Shown here piece after piece: positions 17,754 to 28,151 of a stretch of DNA of 46,773 bases. The position numbers and the translations under genes were made by a program. Position 1 is the first letter of the stretch. The number at the start of each line of letters is the position of its first letter. The notes beneath the pieces are model-generated. The model was not told the DNA's origin, made no database searches, and saw nothing but the letters and a program-made list of their open reading frames with translations. Source of the stretch: Candidatus Bathyarchaeota archaeon (GTDB lineage: Archaea > Thermoproteota > Bathyarchaeia > Bathyarchaeales > Bathycorpusculaceae); assembly GCA_003133625.1 (NCBI GenBank), contig PKYH01000046.1:1-46773 (forward strand), read 5' to 3'.

Positions 17754-18573
17754 AATGAAGCTGGAAGAAATCAAAGTCTGCGTTATGCGCGTCGGCGGAA
17801 CCAACTGTGATTCAGAGACCCAGCGGGCATTTCAAGAGTTAGGCGTGCAAGCGGAAACCTTGCATGTTAACGAGTTAATAAAACGCCGAAATCTGCTGGA
17901 TTATCAGGTGCTGGTTTTTCCAGGCGGCTTCTCGTTCGGCGATTATGTGCGTTCAGGCGTGATTTTTGCGCGGTGGCTTAGCGCCAAGCTAGACAAAGAG
18001 ATTGAAACGTTTGTTGATGAAGGCAGACCAATTCTTGGTATATGCAACGGCTTTCAAATACTGGTTGAGTACGGTTTGCTTCCAGGCTTAGAAGGAGTGA
18101 GCACTTATCCTGAGGCTACATTGACCACGAATGAACCGCAAGGTTTCAAGTGTCAGTGGGTTTATCTCAAGCACGAAAATAAGGGAAAATGCGCTTTTAC
18201 AAACAAAATCCCAGCTGGAAAAGTGGTCAGGATGCCTATTGCTCATGGAGAAGGAAGACTACTGTTCCCTAAGGAGAAAGAACAGGAAATGCTTGCAAAA
18301 CTAAACAACAATGACATGGTTGTTTTCCGATACTGCGACAAAAACGGCAACATTGCAGACGGCAAGTACCCAGCTAATCCGAATGGTTCCTTCTATGACA
18401 TTGCTGGCATTTGCAACAGGGATGGAAACATTTTTGGTTTGATGCCTCATCCTGAAAGGGCAATGTACTGGTGGCAACAGCCCGACTGGACACGGCAACA
18501 GCAAATGCTGCAGTACGGCGACGGAAAACTAATCTTCCAAAGCATAATCGACAATTTAACCAAGAAGTGCTAA
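17743..18573 (+). CDS. purQ: Phosphoribosylformylglycinamidine synthase subunit PurQ
   Basis: VMRVGGTNCDSETQRAF...FPGGFSFGDYVRSGVIFA...GICNGFQILVEYGLLPG...MPHPERA. Confidence 0.96.
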   Translation: MSPKMKLEEIKVCVMRVGGTNCDSETQRAFQELGVQAETLHVNELIKRRNLLDYQVLVFPGGFSFGDYVRSGVIFARWLSAKLDKEIETFVDEGRPILGICNGFQILVEYGLLPGLEGVSTYPEATLTTNEPQGFKCQWVYLKHENKGKCAFTNKIPAGKVVRMPIAHGEGRLLFPKEKEQEMLAKLNNNDMVVFRYCDKNGNIADGKYPANPNGSFYDIAGICNRDGNIFGLMPHPERAMYWWQQPDWTRQQQMLQYGDGKLIFQSIIDNLTKKC

Positions 18574-18745
18574 AGCTACAATCAACAGTCCGAGGTTTCA
18601 GCGGATGCGCTTATACACTTTTTGGGCTCGAAGGAAGGGAAAGTGTTCGACTGCGCCAAATCGAAAAATTGTTTTTGGCAAATCAAAATAAATTGGCAAA
18701 AAGAGATATATTTGCCATTAACATCATTATTTGCTGGTGACGAAT

Positions 18746-18994
18746 ATGTCTGTGGAAGTTGGCAAGTATGGACGCATCGTTCTACCCAAACAGCTTCGCC
18801 AAAAATATGGCATGGATGAAGGCATTCGGCTTATCATCACTGAGTATATGGGGCGTATTTGTCTTGTTCCTGTAAGTAAGTATGAAAAGCCTACTGAGGC
18901 GTTATATGGCGCCGTGAAGTTGGAGAAGCCTATAAACGAGCCGAAGCGCCTGGCAAGAGAACACATTCGGAAAAAGTTGGTTGAGGGTTTATAG
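18746..18994 (+). CDS. AbrB/MazE-type antitoxin (VapB-like)
   Basis: MSVEVGKYGRIVLPKQLRQKYGMDEGIRLIITEYMGRICLVPV; directly upstream of a PIN toxin. Confidence 0.85.
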   Translation: MSVEVGKYGRIVLPKQLRQKYGMDEGIRLIITEYMGRICLVPVSKYEKPTEALYGAVKLEKPINEPKRLAREHIRKKLVEGL

Positions 18995-19395
18995 TGACTT
19001 GGTTCGTGGACACCAACGTCTTTATCTATGCTCTCACGGCTCACCCCCTTTTCGGGAAGACCGCTAAGAATATTCTTGAACGCATAGAAAACGGTGAACC
19101 GGCCATAACTTCTACATTGGTAATGTGTGAGGTAGCTTGGGTACTAGAAGCCATGGGTAAGCAAGGGGATATCAAGCCTAGTCTTGAAAAGATGATGTCC
19201 TACAAGGCTTTAAAAGTCGTCGGTTTCAGCGGCGATGACCTGTTGGTAGGAGCAAATAACATGATTGCTGAGAATTTAGACTTTAATGACGGTGTAAACC
19301 TTGCTTTGATGATGCGATTAGGAGTTACTGAAGTTTATTCTAACGACCAAAAACACTTTGGTAAAGTAGACTTTCTAAAGTTGGTTTTCGGCTAA
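18994..19395 (+). CDS. PIN-domain toxin (VapC-like), GTG start
   Basis: WFVDTNVFIYAL...LVMCEVAWVLEAM...DFNDGVNLALMMRLGVTEVYSNDQKHF. Confidence 0.88.
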   Translation: MTWFVDTNVFIYALTAHPLFGKTAKNILERIENGEPAITSTLVMCEVAWVLEAMGKQGDIKPSLEKMMSYKALKVVGFSGDDLLVGANNMIAENLDFNDGVNLALMMRLGVTEVYSNDQKHFGKVDFLKLVFG

Positions 19396-19461
19396 TCCTC
19401 GAGTCTCACTTGCACTTTGTCCTGAGGCTCTTTGGTTTCCACACCATTATGTTAGTTTTAA

Positions 19462-20373
19462 CTAAATCGATGCTAAATCTTTAGCATAGGGCAAGCCTGC
19501 ACGTGCGCCCATCTCCATTACGCATCTTGAAGCAACAAAATTCGCCAGCCGCCCGCATTCGGAGAGGCTTTTGTTTTTAATTAAGCCGTAGAGGAAGCCA
19601 GCGCAAAAAGCGTCCCCAGCACCAGTCGTATCAACAACTTTCACTTTGAAGGGTTCGATTCTTATCCGCTCGCGGCCATCGGTCACGTAACAGCCTGCGC
19701 TACCAAGCTTTACAGCAACGATTTTGACGCCTCGCCCAATCATGAAGTCAGCGCCTTTGCAATAGTCAGATTCGCCTGTTAACTGTTCAAGTTCAAATGA
19801 GTTAGGCATCAAAACGTACGTTTTTTTGATTATGGATTCTATGGCTGAGTAGCCTTTTTGTGCGTATACTGCGCCAGGGTCAAAGCTGACTTTAACGTCG
19901 CTTGGTAGTGTGGTTAAGAGTTTTTTTTGTGTTTGGAGGGATTTTTCACCTACAAAAGAGGTTAAATGCAAAAACTTCGCTTGTGATGCGTAATCGGGTT
20001 TTATTTCTTTAAATTTGATTGTGTCGTTGACGCCTGAATTGATGTATAATGCTCTTGCACCTTTTTTGTCAACAAAGCCAAGCACTGAACCGCTTTTCCC
20101 TTGCTCTGCTTTGATTATGCCGTTTGTATCTACGCCTTCATCGCTAAAACAATCCAGCTGTAACTTGCCTTCTCTGTCACTGGCTACTTTGCCTATGAAG
20201 CCCGCTTTGCAGCCGAGCCTTATCAACCCAACTGTGGTGTTTGCGGCTGAGCCTCCGCAAGACTCAGTGTAATCCTCAATGAAGCTTTCTTCTTCAGCCC
20301 GTGCAAGGCTGTTCACTTTGAAAAGCAGGTCAACGTTAAGTGCGCCAAAACCAACAACGTCAAATTTGGTCAT
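19462..20373 (-). CDS. PfkB-family carbohydrate/nucleoside kinase
   Basis: [24 protein letters not shown]...[19 protein letters not shown]. Confidence 0.9.
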   Translation of the reverse strand: MTKFDVVGFGALNVDLLFKVNSLARAEEESFIEDYTESCGGSAANTTVGLIRLGCKAGFIGKVASDREGKLQLDCFSDEGVDTNGIIKAEQGKSGSVLGFVDKKGARALYINSGVNDTIKFKEIKPDYASQAKFLHLTSFVGEKSLQTQKKLLTTLPSDVKVSFDPGAVYAQKGYSAIESIIKKTYVLMPNSFELEQLTGESDYCKGADFMIGRGVKIVAVKLGSAGCYVTDGRERIRIEPFKVKVVDTTGAGDAFCAGFLYGLIKNKSLSECGRLANFVASRCVMEMGARAGLPYAKDLASI

Positions 20374-21281
20374 GGAAACAGCTCTCGCAAAAATATTTTA
20401 TGTTCGCCTAGTTTGCCGCCGTAGTTGCCAGCGGAAACCTTCACGACGCCATCAATGCCTAACACCGCTTCGATTCCAGCTTTAGTTGCTTTTTTAACAG
20501 CATCTAAAGAAACGCCATCTATGACTATCTCTGCTATGTAGCCTACGCCTTCAGGAACCTTGGATTCTTTGCCTAACCGCTCCTTAAGAGATGGGCAATA
20601 CAGGTGGTTAGTTGTTGGACCAATCTTGGGAAAATGAGTTTCCGGCTTGGAGCCTGCAGAGCAGACGTCAAAGGGTGTAACTATACCACGTACATTATGG
20701 ATGGCGGCTAAGGCTTTTTCTCCTGCTTGCCTTAAGGCTTCTTTTGTTTTACACATCACCCAAAAATTACCGCCCATAACACCGCGGCCATAGCCTAAGT
20801 ACCGCTCAATGATAAAGTCAGGAACCATCAGTGGGACAACGATGACTTCTCTACCGTGGCGCTTTTCAACCCATTCATAGCCGTCACCGCAGTGCCCAAC
20901 ACTCTCCATCATGTCCATTTTGCCCTCAGCACTTGTCAAAGCGTCGTAGACAGCGGTGAAAGGCTTGACTAGGATGTCTTGGCGGATGCGGTAGGAAAGC
21001 TCGGTTTCAAACTTTTTTAGTGATTCAGCGAAGGCTTTTTTGGGGTTTATTTCTCCCCAGAACTGCAGTATCGCGCCTTTGCGCTTATCAGGAGTTTCTT
21101 TTGGGCTGAGATATTTTTCGACTCCGCCTTCAACTCTGCCAATCACAACGGATGGCGTTGCTGTTGAATTTTCAGCAGCCTTACGTAAGGTTTCCTCGTC
21201 GTCGGCTGTAACAATTACTCGGCAAAAGATTCCAGTAAAAGCTTCGGCGTACGTGTCCTCTATTAATGCTTTTTTTGGCAT
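20370..21281 (-). CDS. ftr: Formylmethanofuran:tetrahydromethanopterin formyltransferase
   Basis: [30 protein letters not shown]...[15 protein letters not shown]...[12 protein letters not shown]. Confidence 0.88.
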   Translation of the reverse strand: MPKKALIEDTYAEAFTGIFCRVIVTADDEETLRKAAENSTATPSVVIGRVEGGVEKYLSPKETPDKRKGAILQFWGEINPKKAFAESLKKFETELSYRIRQDILVKPFTAVYDALTSAEGKMDMMESVGHCGDGYEWVEKRHGREVIVVPLMVPDFIIERYLGYGRGVMGGNFWVMCKTKEALRQAGEKALAAIHNVRGIVTPFDVCSAGSKPETHFPKIGPTTNHLYCPSLKERLGKESKVPEGVGYIAEIVIDGVSLDAVKKATKAGIEAVLGIDGVVKVSAGNYGGKLGEHKIFLRELFP

Positions 21282-22364
21282 TTATCCGAGTCTCCCGATG
21301 GCTACTCCTCGCACTTTCTTCCTAAATTCGCTGCTTTCTTTTACCATCGTTTCCATATTTTCAGCTGTTACTATTTGAGCTTTAGGCAAGGCATCAGGAT
21401 ACAGGTCTGAGAGCTGTCTCAGCAAAGCAGCGTCCACTCCTCTTTTTTTGAGCGCTTCATAACTCCAAGACCGAAGCGTACGCATTGTTTTTTCTTTCCC
21501 AAATCTGCAGAACAAATCAGCAATCACAGCAGTGATAACATTATTTTCGGACAGAACCGCTACTTCAGCATTTTTAACTGCGTAACTATTGCCATTAAAG
21601 GAGACAGTTAAGCCGCCCTTGGCTCGCACCAGTTTGAAGGCTTCCACGTCGGTTATGCTGTCGCCCACGTACATCACATCCGCTATTTTTGCGCTTAAAC
21701 GTTTTACGGCATCGCGGATTGCTTCGGCTTTTTGCTCGCCACCAACAGTTACCACATCAATGAACATCTTACCAACGCTCATCTTCGGTATTTCGCTCCA
21801 GAAAATCTCATCTAAACGCTGAATTATCGCCTGGTCATTGCGTGAAAAATCTTCCATTGTCCTTGCGGCTGAAGGGATGTCAATTATATGCATCTTCACA
21901 ATTTCCTTAGCTATTTCTTTTAGTCGCTTTTTTTCTTGTTGGGTGGTGGCGTATTTTTCTAGGCTTAGTTTGGTGCAGTAGGTGTTTTCGTATGGGAATG
22001 CTAATGCTTTGCACAGCGCTCTTATGTAATGCTCGTAACTGGTGCTGACGATGAAGGCGTTGGCTATAGCTTGCACGTAGTGAAGCGTATTTTGGCTGTT
22101 AGCGATTAAAACAATATTTTTCTCTGAAAAGTCTTCCATCTGCTTATCCGTAACATCGTACGCTTTAAAGAAAGGCAAAACCAGCTTCAACGTGCTGCCT
22201 GCAGAGTAACTGGGCTTTCGCAGAACATCCGCCAATACATCGTCGTACTTGCTTATGTTAGCAAAAAGTTTGTCTCCTTCTGGAATAAAGTGGGCTGTTA
22301 ACTCGAAGGCGTTGTCGTTTTTGGAGATTGGTCCTTCACAGTCAGAAATGAAGATGCGCTTCAC
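21282..22364 (-). CDS. HAD-superfamily phosphatase-like protein (archaeal COG4030/EhaR-like)
   Basis: FISDCEGPISKNDNAFEL...VMYVGDSITDVEAFKLVRAKGGLTVSFNGN. Confidence 0.75.
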   Translation of the reverse strand: MKRIFISDCEGPISKNDNAFELTAHFIPEGDKLFANISKYDDVLADVLRKPSYSAGSTLKLVLPFFKAYDVTDKQMEDFSEKNIVLIANSQNTLHYVQAIANAFIVSTSYEHYIRALCKALAFPYENTYCTKLSLEKYATTQQEKKRLKEIAKEIVKMHIIDIPSAARTMEDFSRNDQAIIQRLDEIFWSEIPKMSVGKMFIDVVTVGGEQKAEAIRDAVKRLSAKIADVMYVGDSITDVEAFKLVRAKGGLTVSFNGNSYAVKNAEVAVLSENNVITAVIADLFCRFGKEKTMRTLRSWSYEALKKRGVDAALLRQLSDLYPDALPKAQIVTAENMETMVKESSEFRKKVRGVAIGRLG

Positions 22365-23776
22365 GCTTTGCGCCTCAAATTATCCATGTGACTAACGCTT
22401 TTTGCAATATGCTGCTTTGAGGCAACGTCGGTTCGGTTCCACAATGCCCCGCCCCTGATTGCTTTGGCGCCTTCAAGGCTGATTTCGCGCGCTTCCTCGA
22501 TGCTTTTGCCGATGCCTAAAACTCCGACTGTGCGGGATTTCAAAGCGTAGTTTTTGCCGTTTCTTGTTTCCATTGAGCCGGGGTAGATGCAGATTCTATT
22601 ACCATACTTTTTGGTTAACGCATAAGCCTTTGAGAGGTCAACTTGAGTGCTAACGACTGATTTGTCTATTTGGTTGGGGAACACGTCTGCGTAGCCGCCA
22701 TAGTCTGATGGAACTTTATATGTTAAAACGGTCGCCGCCTTTTCCAACGCGACACTCGTTAGATTTCCCTCAATCATCTTGAAGCATACGTCAACAAAAT
22801 CATCTTTGATTAGTGGAAGGAGGTTGATTATTTCTGGGTCGCCGGGACGACTGTTGTTCTCAAGAACCTTAATCCCGTGGCCAGTGTGCATGAAGGCAAG
22901 ATATAGGGGCACGCCTCTAAGCGCTGAATCATCTTTAATCTTAGCTTTCCAACCTTCGAAAATTTTATTGGCTAACGCAAGTTCCTGTTCCCGTTCAGCC
23001 GCAGTCAAGAATGGCAATGTGTCGCCAACGTCCTTGTATGAGCCCATTCCACCAGTGTTGGGACCTTTATCGTCATCAAAGGCACGCTTGTAATCGCGTG
23101 TATCTGGCAGGGGAATAAAGTGTTTGCCATCACAGAAAGCCATGAAACTGGATTCTTCCCCATCTATCTTTTCCTCTATGATAACTGAGCTGTATTGGAA
23201 GTTGGACATGAAATGCTCAAAAAGTTGCTCTCGAGTAGCAAAGTGGTCTCCCCATACGCCGACGCCTTTTCCCAAAGCAGGCTTATCAGGCTTAACCACA
23301 GCGTGGTTATCTAGCTCATCTAGCCAGCGGTAAACGGCGCTTTTAACTTCCGCTTCACCCTTGTAGTCGGCTGGATTAAAAATCTTGAAGCGGGGATTAG
23401 CTTCTGGCGCAATCTCTTGGAAAAGCAGGCGCTGCTCTATTTTGCTGGCTTCTATGGCGTATTCTTGCTTTGGACAAATAACCGGTAATCCAGTGCGTTT
23501 CTCAACGAGGTCGCGGATTCCTTCAATTATGGGTTTTTCTGAACCGACCAGAACGAAATCGATTTTATCCTTGCTTGATTCAGCGAATTTGCAGATTTCT
23601 TCAACGTCAAGGTTTGGGATGACAACGTGTTTTGCGGCTTTTTCTGCATTGAAAGGGTTCCGTTGTTTATCGGCGATGTAGAGTTCCACTTGGTAGTTTC
23701 TGCTTTGTAGAAGAGCGTCAACCATGGCGACTTCTCTTGCGCCGTAGGAAACGACCAGTATACCTATTTTTTCCAT
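22361..23776 (-). CDS. purD: Phosphoribosylamine-glycine ligase-like ATP-grasp protein
   Basis: KPDKPALGKGVGVWG...DDDKGPNTGGMGSY...ENNSRPGDPEIINLLPL. Confidence 0.9.
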   Translation of the reverse strand: MEKIGILVVSYGAREVAMVDALLQSRNYQVELYIADKQRNPFNAEKAAKHVVIPNLDVEEICKFAESSKDKIDFVLVGSEKPIIEGIRDLVEKRTGLPVICPKQEYAIEASKIEQRLLFQEIAPEANPRFKIFNPADYKGEAEVKSAVYRWLDELDNHAVVKPDKPALGKGVGVWGDHFATREQLFEHFMSNFQYSSVIIEEKIDGEESSFMAFCDGKHFIPLPDTRDYKRAFDDDKGPNTGGMGSYKDVGDTLPFLTAAEREQELALANKIFEGWKAKIKDDSALRGVPLYLAFMHTGHGIKVLENNSRPGDPEIINLLPLIKDDFVDVCFKMIEGNLTSVALEKAATVLTYKVPSDYGGYADVFPNQIDKSVVSTQVDLSKAYALTKKYGNRICIYPGSMETRNGKNYALKSRTVGVLGIGKSIEEAREISLEGAKAIRGGALWNRTDVASKQHIAKSVSHMDNLRRKA

Positions 23777-23837
23777 TCAAGATACACCGTTATGCTAAGA
23801 GAGGAGAGGGAACGCTTAATTTGCTTTGCCACCGCAG

Positions 23838-25319
23838 TCAGGGTTGAACTTCATCCGACTCGTAAATTCTCGTTTTTTCCTCATAGCCATCAAAGAATCT
23901 AGTTTTCATGGCATCAGCCATTTTTTGAGCACATGGGGTTGGATACTTGCCTGTAATGCAGGCTAAACAGAGTTGGTCTTGTGTTTGACCAGTGGCACGT
24001 ACTAATCCCTCAATGGACTGGTAGCATACGCCGTCTGCACCTATGATTTTAGCGATTTCTTCGGCGCTGTGTTTTGAGCCGACGAGTTGCCCGTAAGTTG
24101 ACATGTCAATTCCGTAAAAGCAAGGTCCAATAATTCGTGGAAAAGTAACGAAGACATAAATTTTTTTGGCTCCTGATTTTCGTAATTTATCTATAATTAC
24201 CTTGGTTGTGTCCCCTCTGACTATGCTGTCTTCGGTTACGATAACTCGTTTACCATTAACTTTCGGACCTAAAATGTTGATTTTCCTATCAATCGTGGAA
24301 AAGCGCTCCATGTTTAGGAGTATGAAGGCTCTCTCGGTAACATAACGGTGCCGCCTTGATGCCCGTTCCCATCGTAAGCCTGATGCTTCATGGACCCCCA
24401 TGGCTGGGTCATCGCCGGTTTCAGGCACTGAGAGAATCATGTCGCTATTCTTTACTATTTCAGGATATTCTTTAACGATATTTCTGCCGAACTCTTCGCG
24501 TATTTCGTAAACGTATTTGTCGTCAAACCTTGAATCGGGCCTAGCAAAATAAGCGTATTCGAAAGCGCAAAAAGCTGGGTGAGGGTTTTTAATGATTTGT
24601 GTGCGTTTGAAGCCGTCTTGTGAAACTGTGACTAATTCGCCTGGTTTTAGTTCGAAGTCTCTTACTAAACTGTTCATGTCTAAGCTTGCGGTTTCGGAGG
24701 AAAAAGCGTAGGTTGCCCCAGCAGGGTCATGCCCAGCGCATAGCGGTTTTATTCCATGCGGGTCTTTGAAGGCGAAAAAGTCTCCGTCTCCGGTTAGGCC
24801 TGTTACTGAGAATGCGCCGTCTAAGCTTTCCATGACGGAGCGAACTGCAGATGCTAAGTCTTTGCCTTGTTTGAGTCCAAGGAGCATTTTGTGGCATACT
24901 ATGTCGGAGTCGCAATTGTAGAGGAAGTCTGGGAAGTTTTCGGTCATTTCTTTTTTCAGCGGCAAAGTGTTAACTATGTTGCCGTTGAATGAGAGTGCAA
25001 GTTTTATGCCATTTGCTGAAGCGGTGACTGGTTGAGTGCCTTGGATAAGTGAGGCATCATCACATTTGCCTGACGTTGTGTATCGAACGTTGCCGATGCC
25101 CATAGATCCTGGAAGGCGCCCGAACCATTCTTGTATGGCGTTAGTTTTTATTTTTGGAACTAAATCCAAGTTCTTGTAAACAAAAAATTGTTTGTTGTTG
25201 TATGTGAGGAAGCCGTGTGATTGATGACCTCGGTGGTTTTGGGCTCGGAGACCCCAGTAAACATACGGAAAGACAGGATGATTTTCATAATTTATTGCAC
25301 CAAAGATGCCGCAGCCTAT
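23838..25319 (-). CDS. purF: Amidophosphoribosyltransferase; reading frame extends upstream of the track call to a catalytic Cys (probable non-canonical start)
   Basis: Track start at 25169 omits CGIFGAINYENHPVFPYVYWGLRAQNHRGHQSHGFLTYNN, open in the same frame to 25331 with no ATG/GTG/TTG; ATA codon at 25319. Confidence 0.85.
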   Translation of the reverse strand: MGCGIFGAINYENHPVFPYVYWGLRAQNHRGHQSHGFLTYNNKQFFVYKNLDLVPKIKTNAIQEWFGRLPGSMGIGNVRYTTSGKCDDASLIQGTQPVTASANGIKLALSFNGNIVNTLPLKKEMTENFPDFLYNCDSDIVCHKMLLGLKQGKDLASAVRSVMESLDGAFSVTGLTGDGDFFAFKDPHGIKPLCAGHDPAGATYAFSSETASLDMNSLVRDFELKPGELVTVSQDGFKRTQIIKNPHPAFCAFEYAYFARPDSRFDDKYVYEIREEFGRNIVKEYPEIVKNSDMILSVPETGDDPAMGVHEASGLRWERASRRHRYVTERAFILLNMERFSTIDRKINILGPKVNGKRVIVTEDSIVRGDTTKVIIDKLRKSGAKKIYVFVTFPRIIGPCFYGIDMSTYGQLVGSKHSAEEIAKIIGADGVCYQSIEGLVRATGQTQDQLCLACITGKYPTPCAQKMADAMKTRFFDGYEEKTRIYESDEVQP

Positions 25320-25481
25320 TTTTAGTCCCTTCTAACTGTAATGGGGATGTAGTGAAAAAAGGGGTTTATCAGCTTTTAGTACATATTTAGCTAAAAAGCA
25401 TGGGGATTTTAACATAATCAGATTAAAAGAAACAAGAAATGATATGGAGATAAAATTCTTAGAAAATAAAGAAAGGAAAGG

Positions 25482-26915
25482 TTAGGGTTGCCATTTCTCT
25501 TGCAGGTATTTCGGAATCCCGCTGCTGTCGCGTGGACCAACTTGTACCTTCCAGCCGCTTAGTTCTTCTATTTCGCCGCTTATGCGTGAGGCTTTGCCTG
25601 GGATGATAATTTTTCTGTGTTTAACTTTGCTTTCGATGCCTGAAGCTTTGATTGCATCTGCAACGCGTTCTGCGGTTAGTTTGCGTCCTGCGACTCCGCT
25701 GTCTATTGCTGAGCCTTCAGTTTCTACGACGATTAGGTATGCGTTGAGTTTGTTGCTTTCTATGTCTGATGCGACTGTGTAGTATGTTAAGGCAAAGTTT
25801 GATGTGAAGAACACTGGCGAGTTTTCGTCTGGAGTTCCGAACACTTTGAGTCCTGGAGCGACTGCAACTGGTTTGCGTGGGTCAGTGTAAATGTTTTGTC
25901 TTAGCACTGTTGTCGGTAGCAGTGACCAGCCGTCAGCGCCATGCATCACAAGCACATCAGCGTATCGGACAAGGAGCATTGAGGCTAAGTATGATTCGCG
26001 CCATTTTATGAGGTCTTCAGCTGTTTCGCCCCTGTCCACCCAAGCAACCATTGGGACACCCATTAATGGGAATCCGGCTAATTCTTCGCCGCCTTTGCAT
26101 GCTGCTCTGCGCAGCATAGTAAAGTTATTAATAGTATCTGGGAGCCCTTCGTTCGTGAATGTGCCGGGGTCTAAGACTAAGTCGGTTACACCGTAAGCCA
26201 TCATAGTTTTAGCAAGTGAAAACAGAGTGGTTAGGTCGTTTGGTGCAGAAACCACTAGTGGGCAATTGTACATTAATGCGAGTTCTGCCATGTCTTTCCA
26301 GTTCTCAGCGTTAGCCGCATAGAGCAGTGGTCGTGCATTTGGCACCGCCATCAATCCTGCTTCAAGGACATTGGGGTTCAATGCGCACAGGATCATGGGT
26401 AAATTGGTTGTTTCAGCGACCTTTTTCACGGTGGCTTTGAATTTTTCAGCGTCGCCTGATGTTGAGCGGACAGCAATCATGTCCAGCTTTAGCGTGTAGC
26501 CGATGTATTCGAAGCTATAGTTTTCTATGCGTTTTATTCGGTTTATGACTTCTTGCTCGGTCATTTCGTCGGTTACGTCGATTGCGATGGCTGTGGGGTT
26601 CGTATAGGTGAATTCATGGCGGTACATGACTAGTTTGCCGCCGAGTTTCGTAGCTTTGTCTCCGACGCCGACGATGACTTCTTTGACTGCTGGCTTTAGC
26701 ATTTCTCTCAGTTGATTGTAGGCTTTCTCGTTTTCTTTCTTTAGCAACGGTGGGCACTGGTCGATGTTTATTTCGCGGTTGACAATTTTTGTGGCGAAAG
26801 CCATGCAGTTGTCTTCGCCGCATTCTTTGCAGTTAGTTTTTGGAAGAAGCTTGTAAACGTCTATGGGGCTTAATTCTTTTAATCCAGCTTTCTTTTTTTC
26901 GCTCATGCCATTCAA
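25482..26915 (-). CDS. cdhE: CODH/ACS (acetyl-CoA decarbonylase/synthase) gamma subunit, corrinoid Fe-S protein large subunit
   Basis: LSPIDVYKLLPKTNCKECGEDNCMAFATKIVNREINIDQCPPL 4Fe-4S motif; operon context. Confidence 0.95.
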   Translation of the reverse strand: MNGMSEKKKAGLKELSPIDVYKLLPKTNCKECGEDNCMAFATKIVNREINIDQCPPLLKKENEKAYNQLREMLKPAVKEVIVGVGDKATKLGGKLVMYRHEFTYTNPTAIAIDVTDEMTEQEVINRIKRIENYSFEYIGYTLKLDMIAVRSTSGDAEKFKATVKKVAETTNLPMILCALNPNVLEAGLMAVPNARPLLYAANAENWKDMAELALMYNCPLVVSAPNDLTTLFSLAKTMMAYGVTDLVLDPGTFTNEGLPDTINNFTMLRRAACKGGEELAGFPLMGVPMVAWVDRGETAEDLIKWRESYLASMLLVRYADVLVMHGADGWSLLPTTVLRQNIYTDPRKPVAVAPGLKVFGTPDENSPVFFTSNFALTYYTVASDIESNKLNAYLIVVETEGSAIDSGVAGRKLTAERVADAIKASGIESKVKHRKIIIPGKASRISGEIEELSGWKVQVGPRDSSGIPKYLQEKWQP

Positions 26916-26921
26916 ACTCCT

Positions 26922-28151
26922 TTAAGCCTTTACGCTGACCCATTCAGCAAATTTGGATGCATCTGCTTTTTTGCCGCTTGTTAGGTAGTTTGTAACGTCC
27001 TTGAGGGTTTTTACTGCTGCCGGGTGCATCATCATGAACAAGTCAACGCCAGTCAATAATAGTGTTAAAGCTGTTGTTACTTCCCACAATGGACCTCGGA
27101 GCTCGCGTGGTTCCCATTCAGCAGACATTTTCAGCCAAGCTTCGCGTGCCGCCCAAGCATTAGTTGTTCCCGAAGACATTGGGTGAGCTAATTCAACATC
27201 GCCCATTAATCCGCCTATCCTAGCGCGTTCCATGTTAGTGAATGCGTAGTCTAAGCCGTAGCCTAATGCGGCAGTGGTTAAGTCCATGACAATGTCTTCC
27301 CTGCCCATGAAATCGTATAATCGCCTGTTAAGTTCCCGTGCCAAATTCAAATCCATCGGAGTGAATGATAACGCGATATGCCCGTTCTTTTTAACGTATT
27401 TTGCACAGCGCTCAACATCCATATCCCGTGTTATTGAACTAATTAGGAAACGTTCGCCTGGGAAAGCTTCGCAGATTGCCTCAAAAACATCTGCGTCTTT
27501 AACCGGGTCACCGCAACCGCCGATAACTAGCGGAACATCAACGGCTTGCAGAACTTTTTCAACTGTTTTCACTGCATCTTTTGGTGTAGCATCCTTGAGT
27601 AAGGGGTCAATGCTGATTAAGTGAATTGTAACCATGTCTGCGTCGAACTTGTCCACTGCAAGCTTTGCCCACGCCGCTGGGTCACCGACAACATCTTTGA
27701 CGTGCATTTTTACCGCTTTGCTTAATGGAACTTCCATGTCGAAAACGTCAAGAGTGATTACGGGTTTATGGGTGGTCGGTCGCTCAAAATTGTAGAATGC
27801 AGGCGAAGTCTCGCCGCCTATTATGAGTGACCTTCCGCGTGTTCCGCCTTCGCTTCTAGTTGCTCCAAGTTTTACTTCAGTGATCTTGTTTGGATAGGTT
27901 TCAACTGGAGGTACGAAAGCTGTCTGCAACATGGCAGTTGGTTTTCCGCCTGCTATGCCTGGAAGCTTTATTTTCGGCATTATTTGCCCAGCCATTCCGG
28001 GCTCAAAGATTATTTCTAGTTCTTTGACATCCATTTCGAAATCTTGTAGCTCGATTTGCTGGAATTTTGCAAGCGCTTCCAGTAGGTCACTGCTGAGTTT
28101 TAATCCTTCATCCTCTTTTTTCTTATCGCCGTCTTGAGGCAATTGGATCAC
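26922..28151 (-). CDS. cdhD: CODH/ACS delta subunit
   Basis: TRGRSLIIGGETSPAFYNFERPTTHKPVITLDVFDM...; between cdhE and cdhC. Confidence 0.94.
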   Translation of the reverse strand: MIQLPQDGDKKKEDEGLKLSSDLLEALAKFQQIELQDFEMDVKELEIIFEPGMAGQIMPKIKLPGIAGGKPTAMLQTAFVPPVETYPNKITEVKLGATRSEGGTRGRSLIIGGETSPAFYNFERPTTHKPVITLDVFDMEVPLSKAVKMHVKDVVGDPAAWAKLAVDKFDADMVTIHLISIDPLLKDATPKDAVKTVEKVLQAVDVPLVIGGCGDPVKDADVFEAICEAFPGERFLISSITRDMDVERCAKYVKKNGHIALSFTPMDLNLARELNRRLYDFMGREDIVMDLTTAALGYGLDYAFTNMERARIGGLMGDVELAHPMSSGTTNAWAAREAWLKMSAEWEPRELRGPLWEVTTALTLLLTGVDLFMMMHPAAVKTLKDVTNYLTSGKKADASKFAEWVSVKA

